Source: Myxococcus stipitatus DSM 14675
GTDB lineage: Bacteria > Myxococcota > Myxococcia > Myxococcales > Myxococcaceae
Direction of reading: 5' to 3'
Assembly: GCF_000331735.1 (NCBI RefSeq)
Contig: NC_020126.1
Span: forward strand, 3,720,001 to 3,784,000
DNA length: 64,000 nucleotides
The translations under genes and the position numbers were made by a program. Of this stretch, positions 44,007 through 52,613 are shown piece after piece; position 1 is the first letter of the stretch; each line of letters starts with the position of its first letter. The notes under the pieces were generated by a model. It ran no database searches and was not told the origin of the DNA. It saw only the letters and a program-made list of their open reading frames with translations.

Positions 44007-45722
44007 CTAGACTTCGGCTTGCTGCGGAGGCACATCCGCGACGGGCCGGCCCGCGCGGGAGACGGTGCCCCGAGCGTCGAGCGCCGCCGCGGTGGCGACG
44101 ACCGAGTACGCGTTGCGCAGCACCGGAATGCGTGTGCCGTGGGCCTCCAGGATGCGCTCCACCAGCAAGCGCGCCTCGGGCTCCAGGGGCAGCCCCTCGA
44201 GCGAGGAGAGCACGGTGGCGGGCCAGCGATTCGCCTGGGCGACGCGCAGCTTCCATGCGCGCGGGTCGTTCATGCCGTCCACCGAGTCGAGTGCCTCCTT
44301 CGTCCTGGCCGCGGACCGCTCCCGCAGGGCCCACGCTTCCTGGGTGGAGAGCCCCGTCAGCGAGCGCAGCACCAGCTTCAGCGCCTTGTTCGCCAGCGAC
44401 TCGCGCAGTCCTCTCGCCACGGGCGTGTCCAACCCGAGGGTCCCGCGCAGCACCGCCAGCCTGTCATGGGCCAGCAGCACCTCGCGCAGCGCCTCCGCCC
44501 GAGCGTCCGTCAGTCCTCCCAGGCTGCGCGCCACCTCGGCGTACAGCCCGCGCGTCATGCCCGCCTCGCGCACCACCCAGGCCTCGTCATCGTTCACGCC
44601 GCCCAGGCCCAGGAGCACCGCCGCCAGGTGTCCATCCCTCACGCCCCGCTCGCGCAAGGTCCAGCTAGGAGGGGAGTCGTCCCCCCTCAAGCCCTGGAGG
44701 ACCTCCGCGGGCGCATGGACATACAGCCGCTCGCGCATCATCGCCGCGCGAGGGCCCTTCAATCCCACCAGGCCGCTGGCCACCTGGAGGGGCGCTCGTG
44801 GGGCCAGCATCTCGCGCAGCGTCCACGCGGCATCATCATCGAGCCCTTGGAGTCCGCGCGCGGTGAGGACCGGGAAGCGCTCCACGAAGTCCAGTCTGCG
44901 CTGGTGCGCGGCGAGCCCGGGCAGTCCGCCCAACAGCCACACGGCCAGGGTCGGCTCCCGCAGCTCCACCGCATCCAGTGCCTGGAAGAAGCGCTCCTCC
45001 ACGCGCTCCACCCGGATGGGCTCGGACGCGTGCGCGGTGGCGGAGGAGGGGACGATTCGCTGCACGGGCATGTCGCGTCCTTCCAGCCGCGCCACCACCG
45101 CGTCCACGAGTCGCTGCTCCAACACGTGCAACGGCACGTCGTTGTTCTCGAGGATGAGCCAGCGCCGGGGGTCCTCCTTCGCCAGGGAGAGGAAGGCCTC
45201 GCGCATGCGCACCGCGAGCCCCGCGCCCGCCAGGCCCTTGCGACTGTCGCTCTCCGGGCTTCGGTCCGACTGCGCCTTGCCCAGCCGCTTGCGCAGCCTC
45301 GCCAGGTCCGGGTCCACGTCGACGAGGATGACCAGGTCCGGCCACAGCCCCTGCGCGGCCAGCTCGCACGCGGGCCGCAGCTCCGACAAGGGCAGTCCTC
45401 GGCCCCCGCCGCTCAGCGCGAGCTGGGAGTACAGGTAGCGGTCGGTGATGCACACCTCGCCTCGGGAGAGCGCGGGCGCCACCACTTCCTCCAGTTGTTG
45501 CGCGTCTCTCGCCAGGTTGAGGAAGAACTCCGCGCGTGGCGCCATCTCCAGGAGCCGTGAGTCTCGCGTCAGCTCCCTCACGCGCCGGGCGGTGGACGAG
45601 CGGAGCTCACCCCCTTCGCGCGCGTGCGCCACCCGGTAGCCCAGCTTCTTCAGCCTTCCGGCCAGCAGGTTGGAGAGTGTCGTCTTGCCGCTGCCATCAA
45701 TCCCCTCGAAATCGATGAACAC
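44007..45722 (-). CDS. Thymidylate-kinase-like P-loop kinase fused to ten 27-residue repeats
   Basis: 571 residues from a GTG at 45722 (GAGGGG upstream), 5 nt after the VTC stop; the open frame upstream is not this protein. Residues 1-215 are a TMK-type nucleoside monophosphate kinase: P-loop GIDGSGKT (7-14), AREGGELRSS where TMKs have REPGG, DRYLYSQLALSGGGRGLP (94-111), and a Lys/Arg/Asp-rich lid (145-165). After a linker (216-263) come ten repeats starting at residues 264, 291, 318, 345, 373, 401, 428, 455, 481 and 508, with the pattern L-x-G-L-x-D-x-x-A-W-x-L-R-E then about 12 residues and V-L-x-S. The repeats look like helix pairs. Ordinary TMKs end near residue 210. Neighbours suggest phosphate/polyphosphate function; dTMP need not be the substrate. 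Confidence 0.85.
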   Translation of the reverse strand: MFIDFEGIDGSGKTTLSNLLAGRLKKLGYRVAHAREGGELRSSTARRVRELTRDSRLLEMAPRAEFFLNLARDAQQLEEVVAPALSRGEVCITDRYLYSQLALSGGGRGLPLSELRPACELAAQGLWPDLVILVDVDPDLARLRKRLGKAQSDRSPESDSRKGLAGAGLAVRMREAFLSLAKEDPRRWLILENNDVPLHVLEQRLVDAVVARLEGRDMPVQRIVPSSATAHASEPIRVERVEERFFQALDAVELREPTLAVWLLGGLPGLAAHQRRLDFVERFPVLTARGLQGLDDDAAWTLREMLAPRAPLQVASGLVGLKGPRAAMMRERLYVHAPAEVLQGLRGDDSPPSWTLRERGVRDGHLAAVLLGLGGVNDDEAWVVREAGMTRGLYAEVARSLGGLTDARAEALREVLLAHDRLAVLRGTLGLDTPVARGLRESLANKALKLVLRSLTGLSTQEAWALRERSAARTKEALDSVDGMNDPRAWKLRVAQANRWPATVLSSLEGLPLEPEARLLVERILEAHGTRIPVLRNAYSVVATAAALDARGTVSRAGRPVADVPPQQAEV

Positions 45723-45727
45723 GTTGC

Positions 45728-46441
45728 CTATCCCCTCGCGACCCCATCCGCGGCGAAGGCATGCACCCTCGCCATCCCCTCCGCGAACTTGCTGTACGTC
45801 GGCATCCCTCCAGGATTGAGCGACGCCAGCCAGTCCGGCAGCTCCTGACCCAAGTGCTTCACTTCCACCACCACGCGCCCTTCCCGCGACAGCGGCGGTC
45901 CCAGCCGCTCGCTCGACAAGGCGAACCGTGACATCGCCACGTCGGGGGCAATCTGGTGGTAGCCGATGTCCCGATCCACGGTCACCCGCCAGCCACTCGA
46001 TGAGGGATACACGTGGCGCTGGTACGTCACCGCCAGCACCGGCGACAGGCTTCCCCCGGTGATGAGCGGCAGCAGCCGGGTGCCTCCCCCCAGCACGCGC
46101 CCCAGCTCCGAGCGCGGCACCCAGACGCGCCGCTTCTGCGTGAGGCCATGGCGCTCGCGCTTCACCTCGAGCACCACGCGCTCCACGCCGTCGGCGCCGA
46201 TGTCCGGTGCGTACTCCTTCGTGCGCACCTTGAGGCAGTCCTCGGGCGAGCGCAGCGCGCGCTCCGCCAGCGGACAGCCCGGACGGTCGAAGTACACGGA
46301 GGCGATGCGGGTGGGCTCCGGCACCAGCCCGCCCAGGTCCTCCGACAAGCGCTGGCACAACACCAGCGCCGCTTGCTCCTCCAGCACCAGCTTGAACTCA
46401 CGCCGGAGCCTGGTCACTTCCCCCTCGGAGAACGAGAGCAT
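45728..46441 (-). CDS. VTC-domain (triphosphate tunnel fold) polyphosphate-polymerase-like protein
   Basis: 237 residues. The tunnel-lining charged strands of the VTC/TTM family can be followed in order: LRREFKLVLEE, IASVYFDRPG, CLKVRTKEY, VVLEVKRERHGLTQKRR, LAVTYQRHVY, WRVTVDRDIGY and VVVEVKHLG. In yeast Vtc4 the tunnel makes polyphosphate from ATP. The bacterial VTC proteins, usually beside DUF4956, have not been assigned a common role. No signal peptide or TM is seen, so the active site should be cytoplasmic. It starts 15 nt after the porin stop and ends 5 nt before the kinase-repeat GTG. Confidence 0.85.
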   Translation of the reverse strand: MLSFSEGEVTRLRREFKLVLEEQAALVLCQRLSEDLGGLVPEPTRIASVYFDRPGCPLAERALRSPEDCLKVRTKEYAPDIGADGVERVVLEVKRERHGLTQKRRVWVPRSELGRVLGGGTRLLPLITGGSLSPVLAVTYQRHVYPSSSGWRVTVDRDIGYHQIAPDVAMSRFALSSERLGPPLSREGRVVVEVKHLGQELPDWLASLNPGGMPTYSKFAEGMARVHAFAADGVARG

Positions 46442-46456
46442 GGCGTGTCTCCATGA

Positions 46457-47692
46457 CTAGAAACGGGTCGCCAACTGCAGCGAGTACTCGAGGCCCGGCG
46501 CCTCATCCCCTGGCCGCAGCGCGCGCTCCACCTGGAACTGCCCCCGGAACCGACTCCCCAGCAGCAGGTTGAGGCCCCCCAACATCGAATGGCCTCGCCC
46601 CTCCACGTCCCCCCCCAACTGCAAGCCCTCCACGCCCGCCACGGGCTGGAGCGCCCACTCCGCCGTCACCGGCACCGTCCAGCTCGCCAGCAGGAGCTGC
46701 GCGGTGAACGGCCCCACGGGAAGGCGTCCCGTGACGACCTCGCCTGTCACGCTCCACGCGCCGCTCCGCCACTCCGCGTCCGCCGCGACGGCATGGCGGC
46801 GTGCCCGGTCCATGGCCTCCGCGACGTACGTGCTCACGCCCAAGGTGAGCATCTTCCCGAGCGGACGCACGCTCACGCGGCCAGCGATGTCCTCCTTGGT
46901 CCGCACGCCCAGCTCATCCTTGGAGCCCTGGAAGACGCCCGCGGAGACGCGCACGTCCCAGAGGCTCTTGAGGCGCACCTCACCCATGAGCCCGAGCCGG
47001 CGGCCGCCCAGCTCGTACTCGCCCAGGTAGTCCTCCACCAGTCCGCGCCCCTGGATGGGCAGGCTCCAGGAGCCTTCGAGGCGGCGCTGGAGGAAGGGCG
47101 CCTTGAACTGGCCGCCGTAGAGCCTGAAGCGCTTCGCGTCGTCCGCCAACCGCACGAAGGCGTCCTTGAGCAGGGACGAGTCGGCGAGGTCCGCGCTCAC
47201 CTCCGCCTCGAGGTTGGGCAGCGAGGTGCCCACGCCCACGCGCGCGGAAGGGATGCTCAGCGAGCGCTGATACTTCTCCCGCTCATCCGCGCTGGCGCGT
47301 GCGTAGACGCGGCCGAAGACGCGCACGCGCTGGACTTCGTCCGCGGGGGTGTCGTCGAGCGCGGTGGAGTCCTCTCCCATCGAGTCCTCCTGCTGCGGGC
47401 CCGGCTTCGATTTCTTCTTCTTCGCGGGTGCGGCGGGCGCGGCGGGCTCCGTGGGCACGGACGAATCCGGCGGCACCAGCTGCGCCATCGCGTCGTCTGG
47501 AAGCGCCGATGCGGGCTCCAGGGGCTCGGAGCCCTCGGGCGGGTCGCTGTCGGAGGGCTCGACGCCATCCACCACGCCCCCCGAGAGCGAGTCCTCCGCG
47601 GCGTCCGGCGTCGCCGCCAGCACCGGACCACTCATGAGGACCGCGACGAGGAGGCCCCTTTTCCCACGTAATCTCCACCACCTCCCGCCCAT
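46457..47692 (-). CDS. Porin of the phosphate-selective (OprO/OprP-like) type
   Basis: 411 residues from ATG 47692, with GGAGG seven bases upstream. A signal peptide ends PVLAA, followed by ~90 residues of acidic, Pro/Ala-rich sequence and a Lys stretch (AKKKKSK). The rest (about 110-411) alternates like barrel strands, with periplasmic turns such as FRLYGGQFKAPFLQRRLEGS, and ends in LQLATRF with a terminal Phe. The Gly-Gly-Gln-Phe-Lys-x-Pro-Phe element is common in phosphate-selective porins. It is the first gene of the minus-strand porin-VTC group. Confidence 0.8.
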   Translation of the reverse strand: MGGRWWRLRGKRGLLVAVLMSGPVLAATPDAAEDSLSGGVVDGVEPSDSDPPEGSEPLEPASALPDDAMAQLVPPDSSVPTEPAAPAAPAKKKKSKPGPQQEDSMGEDSTALDDTPADEVQRVRVFGRVYARASADEREKYQRSLSIPSARVGVGTSLPNLEAEVSADLADSSLLKDAFVRLADDAKRFRLYGGQFKAPFLQRRLEGSWSLPIQGRGLVEDYLGEYELGGRRLGLMGEVRLKSLWDVRVSAGVFQGSKDELGVRTKEDIAGRVSVRPLGKMLTLGVSTYVAEAMDRARRHAVAADAEWRSGAWSVTGEVVTGRLPVGPFTAQLLLASWTVPVTAEWALQPVAGVEGLQLGGDVEGRGHSMLGGLNLLLGSRFRGQFQVERALRPGDEAPGLEYSLQLATRF

Positions 47693-47905
47693 GTCCCCGC
47701 CTCCCCGTCGCAGCCGGCAGAGGCGTTGTGCAACTGCGGTGCCCGGAACGGCAACGTCGGGTGGAGGACGGCCATGCGCACCGTGCGCGCACGCCCCGAG
47801 GCTCAAACGTCGTGACGAGGTCGTTGCGGTGCTGTCACTGGGAACGAAAGTTCCACGGCGAGGGCAGCCGGGCCTGTACGAATGGCCCTCCGCCGATGGA
47901 AGGAG

Positions 47906-48571
47906 TTACTGGCTTGACGCCGCATCCGGCGGCGGGACGGTGGAGGCCGCGGGCGCGGCGGCCTCGGCACTCTCCGGAGGCGCGACGGGCAGCGGTGCCG
48001 GGGGCGGGCTCGTGGGCGCGGAGGACTTCACCCGCCGCACCATGGCCCGGACGCCCAAGGCCAGCGCGGTGCCGGCGGACAGGGCCAGAATCCCCCAGCT
48101 CAGGCCCGGGGGCAGGGGCTGGGCGGCGACCGTGAGGTGGCCCGTCAGCACCTTCAGCCGCGTGTTCTGGTACCGCACCTCCAGCTCGTAGAGGCCGGGC
48201 TCGTCGAACTCCACCTGCGTGTGCCAGTTGACCCCTTCGCGCTGGAGCGTCCGGGTCACCTGCTGGGCAGGCGAGTCCTTCAGGTGGAAGGTCACCGTCA
48301 GCGGTCCGGTGAACTCCGGGCCCTCGAACGCACCCACGTGCAGGGACAGCATGGAGGGCTCGCCTTCCCGGGGGGAGGCGGGGTGAAGCGTACCCTGCAA
48401 GCGCTCCTCGGCGTCCGCCCAGCGCAGCTCCAGGACGTCGCCTCTTCGCTCCATGCGGATTTGATCCACACGGGGAGTGGCTGCGAGTGCCCCCGTCCCG
48501 ATGAGGCAGGTCAGCAGCGCACCCGCCAGAATTACTGCGAGGGGCCTTTGCCTCCGAGGCCACTGTCCCAT
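47906..48571 (-). CDS. Hypothetical membrane protein
   Basis: 221 residues from ATG 48571; a TTG at 48607 in frame would add 12 residues. A signal peptide or signal anchor (LAVILAGALLTCLIGTGALA) is followed by a beta-rich domain (about 35-150; VTRTLQREGVNWHTQVEFDEPGLYELEVRY) and a second TM (GILALSAGTALALGVRAMV), then a Pro/Ala/Ser-rich tail. It looks like a periplasmic Ig-like domain with a C-terminal anchor. No family was recognised. Divergent from the kinase at 48630, whose promoter overlaps its start. Confidence 0.7.
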   Translation of the reverse strand: MGQWPRRQRPLAVILAGALLTCLIGTGALAATPRVDQIRMERRGDVLELRWADAEERLQGTLHPASPREGEPSMLSLHVGAFEGPEFTGPLTVTFHLKDSPAQQVTRTLQREGVNWHTQVEFDEPGLYELEVRYQNTRLKVLTGHLTVAAQPLPPGLSWGILALSAGTALALGVRAMVRRVKSSAPTSPPPAPLPVAPPESAEAAAPAASTVPPPDAASSQ

Positions 48572-48576
48572 AAGAT
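48548..48576 (+). promoter_or_regulatory. Sigma-70-type promoter for the kinase at 48630
   Basis: TTGCCT (48548-48553), 17-bp spacer, TAAGAT (48571-48576). Transcription would begin near 48583. It overlaps the start codon of the divergent membrane protein gene, so the two may affect each other. Confidence 0.5.
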
Positions 48577-48629
48577 GCCGAGCCCTGACGCGTTCCACCT
48601 GAGCCAACTCCCCCGGCCAGAGTCCCGGG

Positions 48630-50966
48630 ATGAACCCTCAATCTTTCGGGAAATATCAGCTCCTGAAGAAGCTTGCCACCGGCGGCATGGCCGAGGTGTG
48701 GCTGGCTCGTCAGATGGGCATCGAGGGGTTCCAAAAGAACCTCGTCGTCAAGCGGATCCTTCCTCATCTCGCGGAAGACCGTGAGTTCGTGGAGATGTTC
48801 CGCAACGAAGCGCTCATTGCCGCGCGCTTCAACCATCCGAACATCGCGCAGGTCTACGAGTTCGGAGAGGCGAACGGGACCTATTACATCGCCATGGAGT
48901 ACATCCACGGCGAGGACCTGGGCCGCGTCATGCGCAAGGCGGCCAGCGCGGGGCAGTGGATTGCCCGGCCGCTGGCCATCCGCATCGTCGCGGATGCGTG
49001 CCAGGGTCTGCACTACGCGCACAGCCGCACGGATGACGCGGGTCGGCCGCTGCGCGTGGTGCACCGGGATATCTCCCCGCAGAACATCCTCATCAGCTTC
49101 GACGGCTCGGTGAAGCTGGTGGACTTCGGCATCGCCAAGGCGGCCGACCAGGCGTCGCTGACGAAGTCGGGCGCCATCAAGGGCAAGTTCGCGTACATGG
49201 CGCCGGAGCAGGCGGCGGGCAAGGCGCTGGACGGCCGCGCGGACATCTTCGCCATCGGCCTGGTGCTCTACGAGCTGCTCACCGGGGTGCGCCCGCTCAA
49301 GCGGGACTCGGAGCTCGCCACGCTCCAGGCCGCCATGGAGTGCGCCATCGAGCCGCCGTCGCGCGTGGCGGATGTGCCGAGCGACATGGACCCGGTGGTG
49401 ATGCGGGCCGTCACCAAGAGCGCGGATGACCGCTACCGGGACGCGCGGCAGTTCCAGACGGCGCTGGAGGACATCCTCTTCGCGCAGCACTGGGCGGCGG
49501 GCTCGGTGCAGATCTCCGAGCTGATGGAGACGCTGTTCGCCGACCGGCTGAGCCAGGAGAAGGCCCAGGGCCAGGTGCTGCCGGTGGACGACGAGTCGTC
49601 GGGCAGCTCGGGCTCGCCCGTGCCTCCCACGCCTCCGCCCCAGGAGCGGGGCCGGAGCCGTCCGTCATCCGCGGACATGAGCTGGGATGCTCCGCCCGGA
49701 GAGTCCTCCTCTCCTCGGGAGCGAGGCCGGAGCCCCGCGCCCCGGACCACGCCGCCTCCGCCGCCGCGCCGCACGGGCACGTCGGCGCAGCCGGTGGTGG
49801 AAGAGGATCCGGGCGAGTGGGATGCGCCGTCGGGTGTCATGGAGGTGCCCCAGCGTCGCCGGGGTGGAACCTCCGACTCGATGCGCCGCCCCAGCAGCGC
49901 GAATGTCACCCAGGTGGGGCGCACCAGCTCCCGCTCGGATATCCGCAGCGCCGACATCACCAGCCCCGGTGAGCCCGCGCCCCAGCCTCCGCCGCGCCGC
50001 TCCATGACGCGAGCGACGCCCGCGGTGGACGTGGATGCACCGCCTCCGCCGCGCTCCCGCTCCTCCGTGTCGCTGGACCTGGACGAGCGCACGCGGATGG
50101 ACGACGACGACGAGGACGACGAGAGGACCCGGCTGCCGCCGCCGGAGCCCGCGCCTCCGCCTCGCCGCCGCACGGGGATGCAGTCGCAGGTGTCTGCCCC
50201 CGAGGCGCCCCCTCGCCGGAGGACCTCCAGCCGCGCGGAGATGCCGTCCGCGCCTCCGCCCACGCGCTCGCGGGCCTCCATGGCCGCCGCGCCCGCGGTG
50301 CGCCCGGAGGACGAGGTCGAGCGGGCCATCTCGGACGACTCGCGCCGCACGCGCCGCACCATGGCGACGCGCAACATCGCGACGCTGGGCTTCATCGTGG
50401 GGCTGCTGGCCGTGGTGGCCATCTTCCACAAGCCCATCCTCGCGGTGCTCAACTCCACGGCCTCGGACGGGCAGGGCGTGCGGCTCACCATCAACACCAA
50501 CGAGCGGGTGAAGGTGTCGGTGCGTCACTCGGAGCGCTGCGGTGGCGCGGGCCTCGTCACCGAGCTGGGCCCGACGCCGCTGACGCTCGTGTCCGGCGCG
50601 CACCTGCAGGACACGCTCATCCTGGAGAACGAGCAGCAGGGCATCTACAAGGAGGACTCGGACACGCTGGCGTTCGGCGAGCCGGGTCAGGCCAAGGTGC
50701 TCACCCACGAGTTCCGCCGGGGCCAGCTCCAGCTGCTGCTCAAGCCGGACACCTTGCGCGGCATCACCGTTCGCCGCAACGGCCAGGAAGTGGGCATCTA
50801 CCAGGGCCAGGGCGGCAGCAAGGGCCTGAAGATCGAGCTGATGGAGGGCAAGCACAAGCTCGAGCTGAGTGGGGGGCCGCTGAAGGACCCGTTCATCTTC
50901 GAGGTCGACATCAAGCCCAACTCCGTCAACCGCGACACGCAGGACCTGTCCGCCTTCATCGGCTAG
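48630..50966 (+). CDS. Transmembrane Ser/Thr protein kinase
   Basis: 778 residues. Kinase domain 8-280: KLATGGMAEVWLA, Lys41, HRDISPQN (145-152), DFG (165-167), APEQ (191-194). Ser-Pro replaces Lys-Pro in the HRD loop, as in the kinase at 8726. The linker (about 300-575) is dominated by Pro, Arg, Ser and acidic residues, with repeated PPRRRTS-type basic sites and an Asp/Glu run (RMDDDDEDDERTRLPPPEP). One TM helix near 585-605 (ATLGFIVGLLAVVAIF) and a C-terminal ~165-residue beta-type domain that is not obviously PEGA. Probable developmental or envelope sensor kinase. Confidence 0.93.
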   Translation: MNPQSFGKYQLLKKLATGGMAEVWLARQMGIEGFQKNLVVKRILPHLAEDREFVEMFRNEALIAARFNHPNIAQVYEFGEANGTYYIAMEYIHGEDLGRVMRKAASAGQWIARPLAIRIVADACQGLHYAHSRTDDAGRPLRVVHRDISPQNILISFDGSVKLVDFGIAKAADQASLTKSGAIKGKFAYMAPEQAAGKALDGRADIFAIGLVLYELLTGVRPLKRDSELATLQAAMECAIEPPSRVADVPSDMDPVVMRAVTKSADDRYRDARQFQTALEDILFAQHWAAGSVQISELMETLFADRLSQEKAQGQVLPVDDESSGSSGSPVPPTPPPQERGRSRPSSADMSWDAPPGESSSPRERGRSPAPRTTPPPPPRRTGTSAQPVVEEDPGEWDAPSGVMEVPQRRRGGTSDSMRRPSSANVTQVGRTSSRSDIRSADITSPGEPAPQPPPRRSMTRATPAVDVDAPPPPRSRSSVSLDLDERTRMDDDDEDDERTRLPPPEPAPPPRRRTGMQSQVSAPEAPPRRRTSSRAEMPSAPPPTRSRASMAAAPAVRPEDEVERAISDDSRRTRRTMATRNIATLGFIVGLLAVVAIFHKPILAVLNSTASDGQGVRLTINTNERVKVSVRHSERCGGAGLVTELGPTPLTLVSGAHLQDTLILENEQQGIYKEDSDTLAFGEPGQAKVLTHEFRRGQLQLLLKPDTLRGITVRRNGQEVGIYQGQGGSKGLKIELMEGKHKLELSGGPLKDPFIFEVDIKPNSVNRDTQDLSAFIG

Positions 50967-50973
50967 CGGTTCG

Positions 50974-51306
50974 TCAGTAGCGAGGCAGGGACGGGTCGAC
51001 CTGGAGTGAGTACAGGTCGATTCCCCCTCGCAGCGACACGGCCTCCATTCCCAGGGACATCAGGTACGCGGCGCCGCTCAGGCTGCGCACGCCGTGGTGG
51101 CAGTAGACGACGACGGGGCGGCCTCGCAGGGGCTCCAGCTCCTCGGCGCGCTCGTCCAGCTCCGGCAGGGGGATGAGGACCGAGTCCGGCAGCGCCACGT
51201 AGGCGTGCTCGTTGGGAAAGCGCACGTCGAGCAGGGCGGGGCGGGACTCGGCCGGGCCCGAGAGGAGCTCGGCGAGGCGGGCGGGGGTGATTTCAGGGAC
51301 GGGCAT
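50974..51306 (-). CDS. Single-domain rhodanese
   Basis: 110 residues. Core motifs are LLDVRFPNEHAYVALPDSVLIPLPELDER and the active-site loop VVYCHHGVRS with catalytic Cys, then AYLMSLGMEAVSLRGGIDLY. Transfers sulphane sulphur. It is 6 nt downstream of the MoeB/MOCS3-like gene, which has its own rhodanese domain, so it probably cooperates in sulphur carrier activation. Confidence 0.92.
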   Translation of the reverse strand: MPVPEITPARLAELLSGPAESRPALLDVRFPNEHAYVALPDSVLIPLPELDERAEELEPLRGRPVVVYCHHGVRSLSGAAYLMSLGMEAVSLRGGIDLYSLQVDPSLPRY

Positions 51307-51312
51307 GGGGAC

Positions 51313-52479
51313 TCAGGCGGCGGTGGAGGAGGAGCAGAAGCGCTCGTAGTCGATGAGCTCCACCTTCGCGCCCGGCGCGCAGACGGGGCACTGGGAATCC
51401 CGCCGCAGCTTGAGCTCGTGGAAGCGGGTGCCCAGCGCGTCGAAGGTGAGGAGCCGGCCGACGAGGGGCTCACCCTGGCCGAGGATGAGCTTGAGGGCCT
51501 CGTTGGCCTGGAGCAGTCCGATGATTCCGGGCAGCACCCCCAGCACGCCCGCCTCCGCGCAGGACGGGGCCAGCTCCGGAGGCGGAGGGGCGGGGTAGAG
51601 GCAGCGGTAGCAGGGCCCCTGGCCGGGGACGAAGGTGGTCACCTGTCCCTCGAAGCGGAAGACGGAGCCGTGGACGTTGGGCAGCCCGCGCATGAGGCAC
51701 GCGTCGTTGAGCAGGTAGCGGGTGGGGAAGTTGTCTCCGCCGTCGATGACCAGGTCGAAGCCCTCCAGCACGCGCAGGACGTTGTGCGAGGTGAGCCGCT
51801 CCTGGAAGGCGAGGACTTCGACGTCCGGGTTGAGCGCCTCCAGCGCGGCCTTCGCGCTGACGACCTTGGGCTGGCCCTGGCGCTTCTGGGTGTGCAGCAC
51901 CTGACGCTGGAGGTTGCTCAGCTCCACCACGTCCGAGTCGATGATGCCCAGCGTCCCCACGCCCGCCGCCGCCAGGTACAGCGCCGCGGGTGAGCCCAGG
52001 CCCCCCGCGCCCATCAGCAGCACGCGGGCCTTCAGGAGCCGCGCCTGTCCCTCCTCGCCCACCTCCGGGAGGGTGAGGTGCCGGCGGTAGCGCTCCTTCT
52101 GCGCGGCGGTGAGGACGACGGGCTTCTCCACCGGCAGGGCCGCGTCGCTCCAGCGGTGGTATCCCCCCGCGAGCGACGCCACGCGGGTGTACCCCAGCTC
52201 CTTCAGCGTCTTCGCCGCCAGCGCCGAGCGTGTCCCGCCCGCGCAGTAGAGGACGAGTTCCTCGTCCCGGCCCGCGCGCTCCTCGATGCGAAGCTCCAGG
52301 TGGCCTCGGGGGATGTGCAGCGCACCGGGGAGCCGCCCGCCCGCGTACTCGTCCGCTTCCCGGACGTCGATGAGCTTCACCGGGGCCCGGGTGTCCAGGA
52401 GGCGCTTCACCTCGTCCGCGGTGACTTCGCGAATCTCCTGCTTCACGCCGGCCAGCAGCTCTCGGAAGGTGGGGGCCAT
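51313..52479 (-). CDS. moeB: MoeB/MOCS3-like E1 enzyme with an N-terminal rhodanese domain
   Basis: 388 residues. Residues about 18-115 are a rhodanese (LIDVREADEYAGGRLPGALHIP; active-site loop YCAGGTRS). Residues about 130-388 are the ThiF/MoeB adenylyltransferase: VLLMGAGGLGSPAALYLAAAGVG (ATP site), DSDVVELSNLQRQVLH, and zinc Cys pairs CYRC and CPVC. It adenylates and probably sulphurates the C-terminal Gly of a ubiquitin-like carrier (MoaD or ThiS). The rhodanese lies N-terminal, whereas it is C-terminal in eukaryotic MOCS3. A candidate client here is the MoaD-MoaE fusion at 24544. Confidence 0.93.
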   Translation of the reverse strand: MAPTFRELLAGVKQEIREVTADEVKRLLDTRAPVKLIDVREADEYAGGRLPGALHIPRGHLELRIEERAGRDEELVLYCAGGTRSALAAKTLKELGYTRVASLAGGYHRWSDAALPVEKPVVLTAAQKERYRRHLTLPEVGEEGQARLLKARVLLMGAGGLGSPAALYLAAAGVGTLGIIDSDVVELSNLQRQVLHTQKRQGQPKVVSAKAALEALNPDVEVLAFQERLTSHNVLRVLEGFDLVIDGGDNFPTRYLLNDACLMRGLPNVHGSVFRFEGQVTTFVPGQGPCYRCLYPAPPPPELAPSCAEAGVLGVLPGIIGLLQANEALKLILGQGEPLVGRLLTFDALGTRFHELKLRRDSQCPVCAPGAKVELIDYERFCSSSTAA

Positions 52480-52613
52480 GGGGCGGGGGTATAACCCGGG
52501 GACACCCGCCGGGCCGCGAGGGATGATGACTCCTGGGCGGCCGGGCAGCCGGTCCCATGGATTTTCTGGCCCCGGGCGTTATAAAGCGCGGTTCGAGAGG
52601 AGATACTGCCGAC

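Noticed and set aside
42360..45560. A 3.2-kb + strand open frame opposite the DUF4956 and kinase-repeat genes
   Set aside because: Same bias shadow; the minus-strand frames have clear motifs, good spacing and lipobox or P-loop signatures.
47831..47842. CTGTCAC, resembling a half Pho box near the porin operon
   Set aside because: Only one half-site is present; a Pho box needs two CTGTCAT units in tandem.
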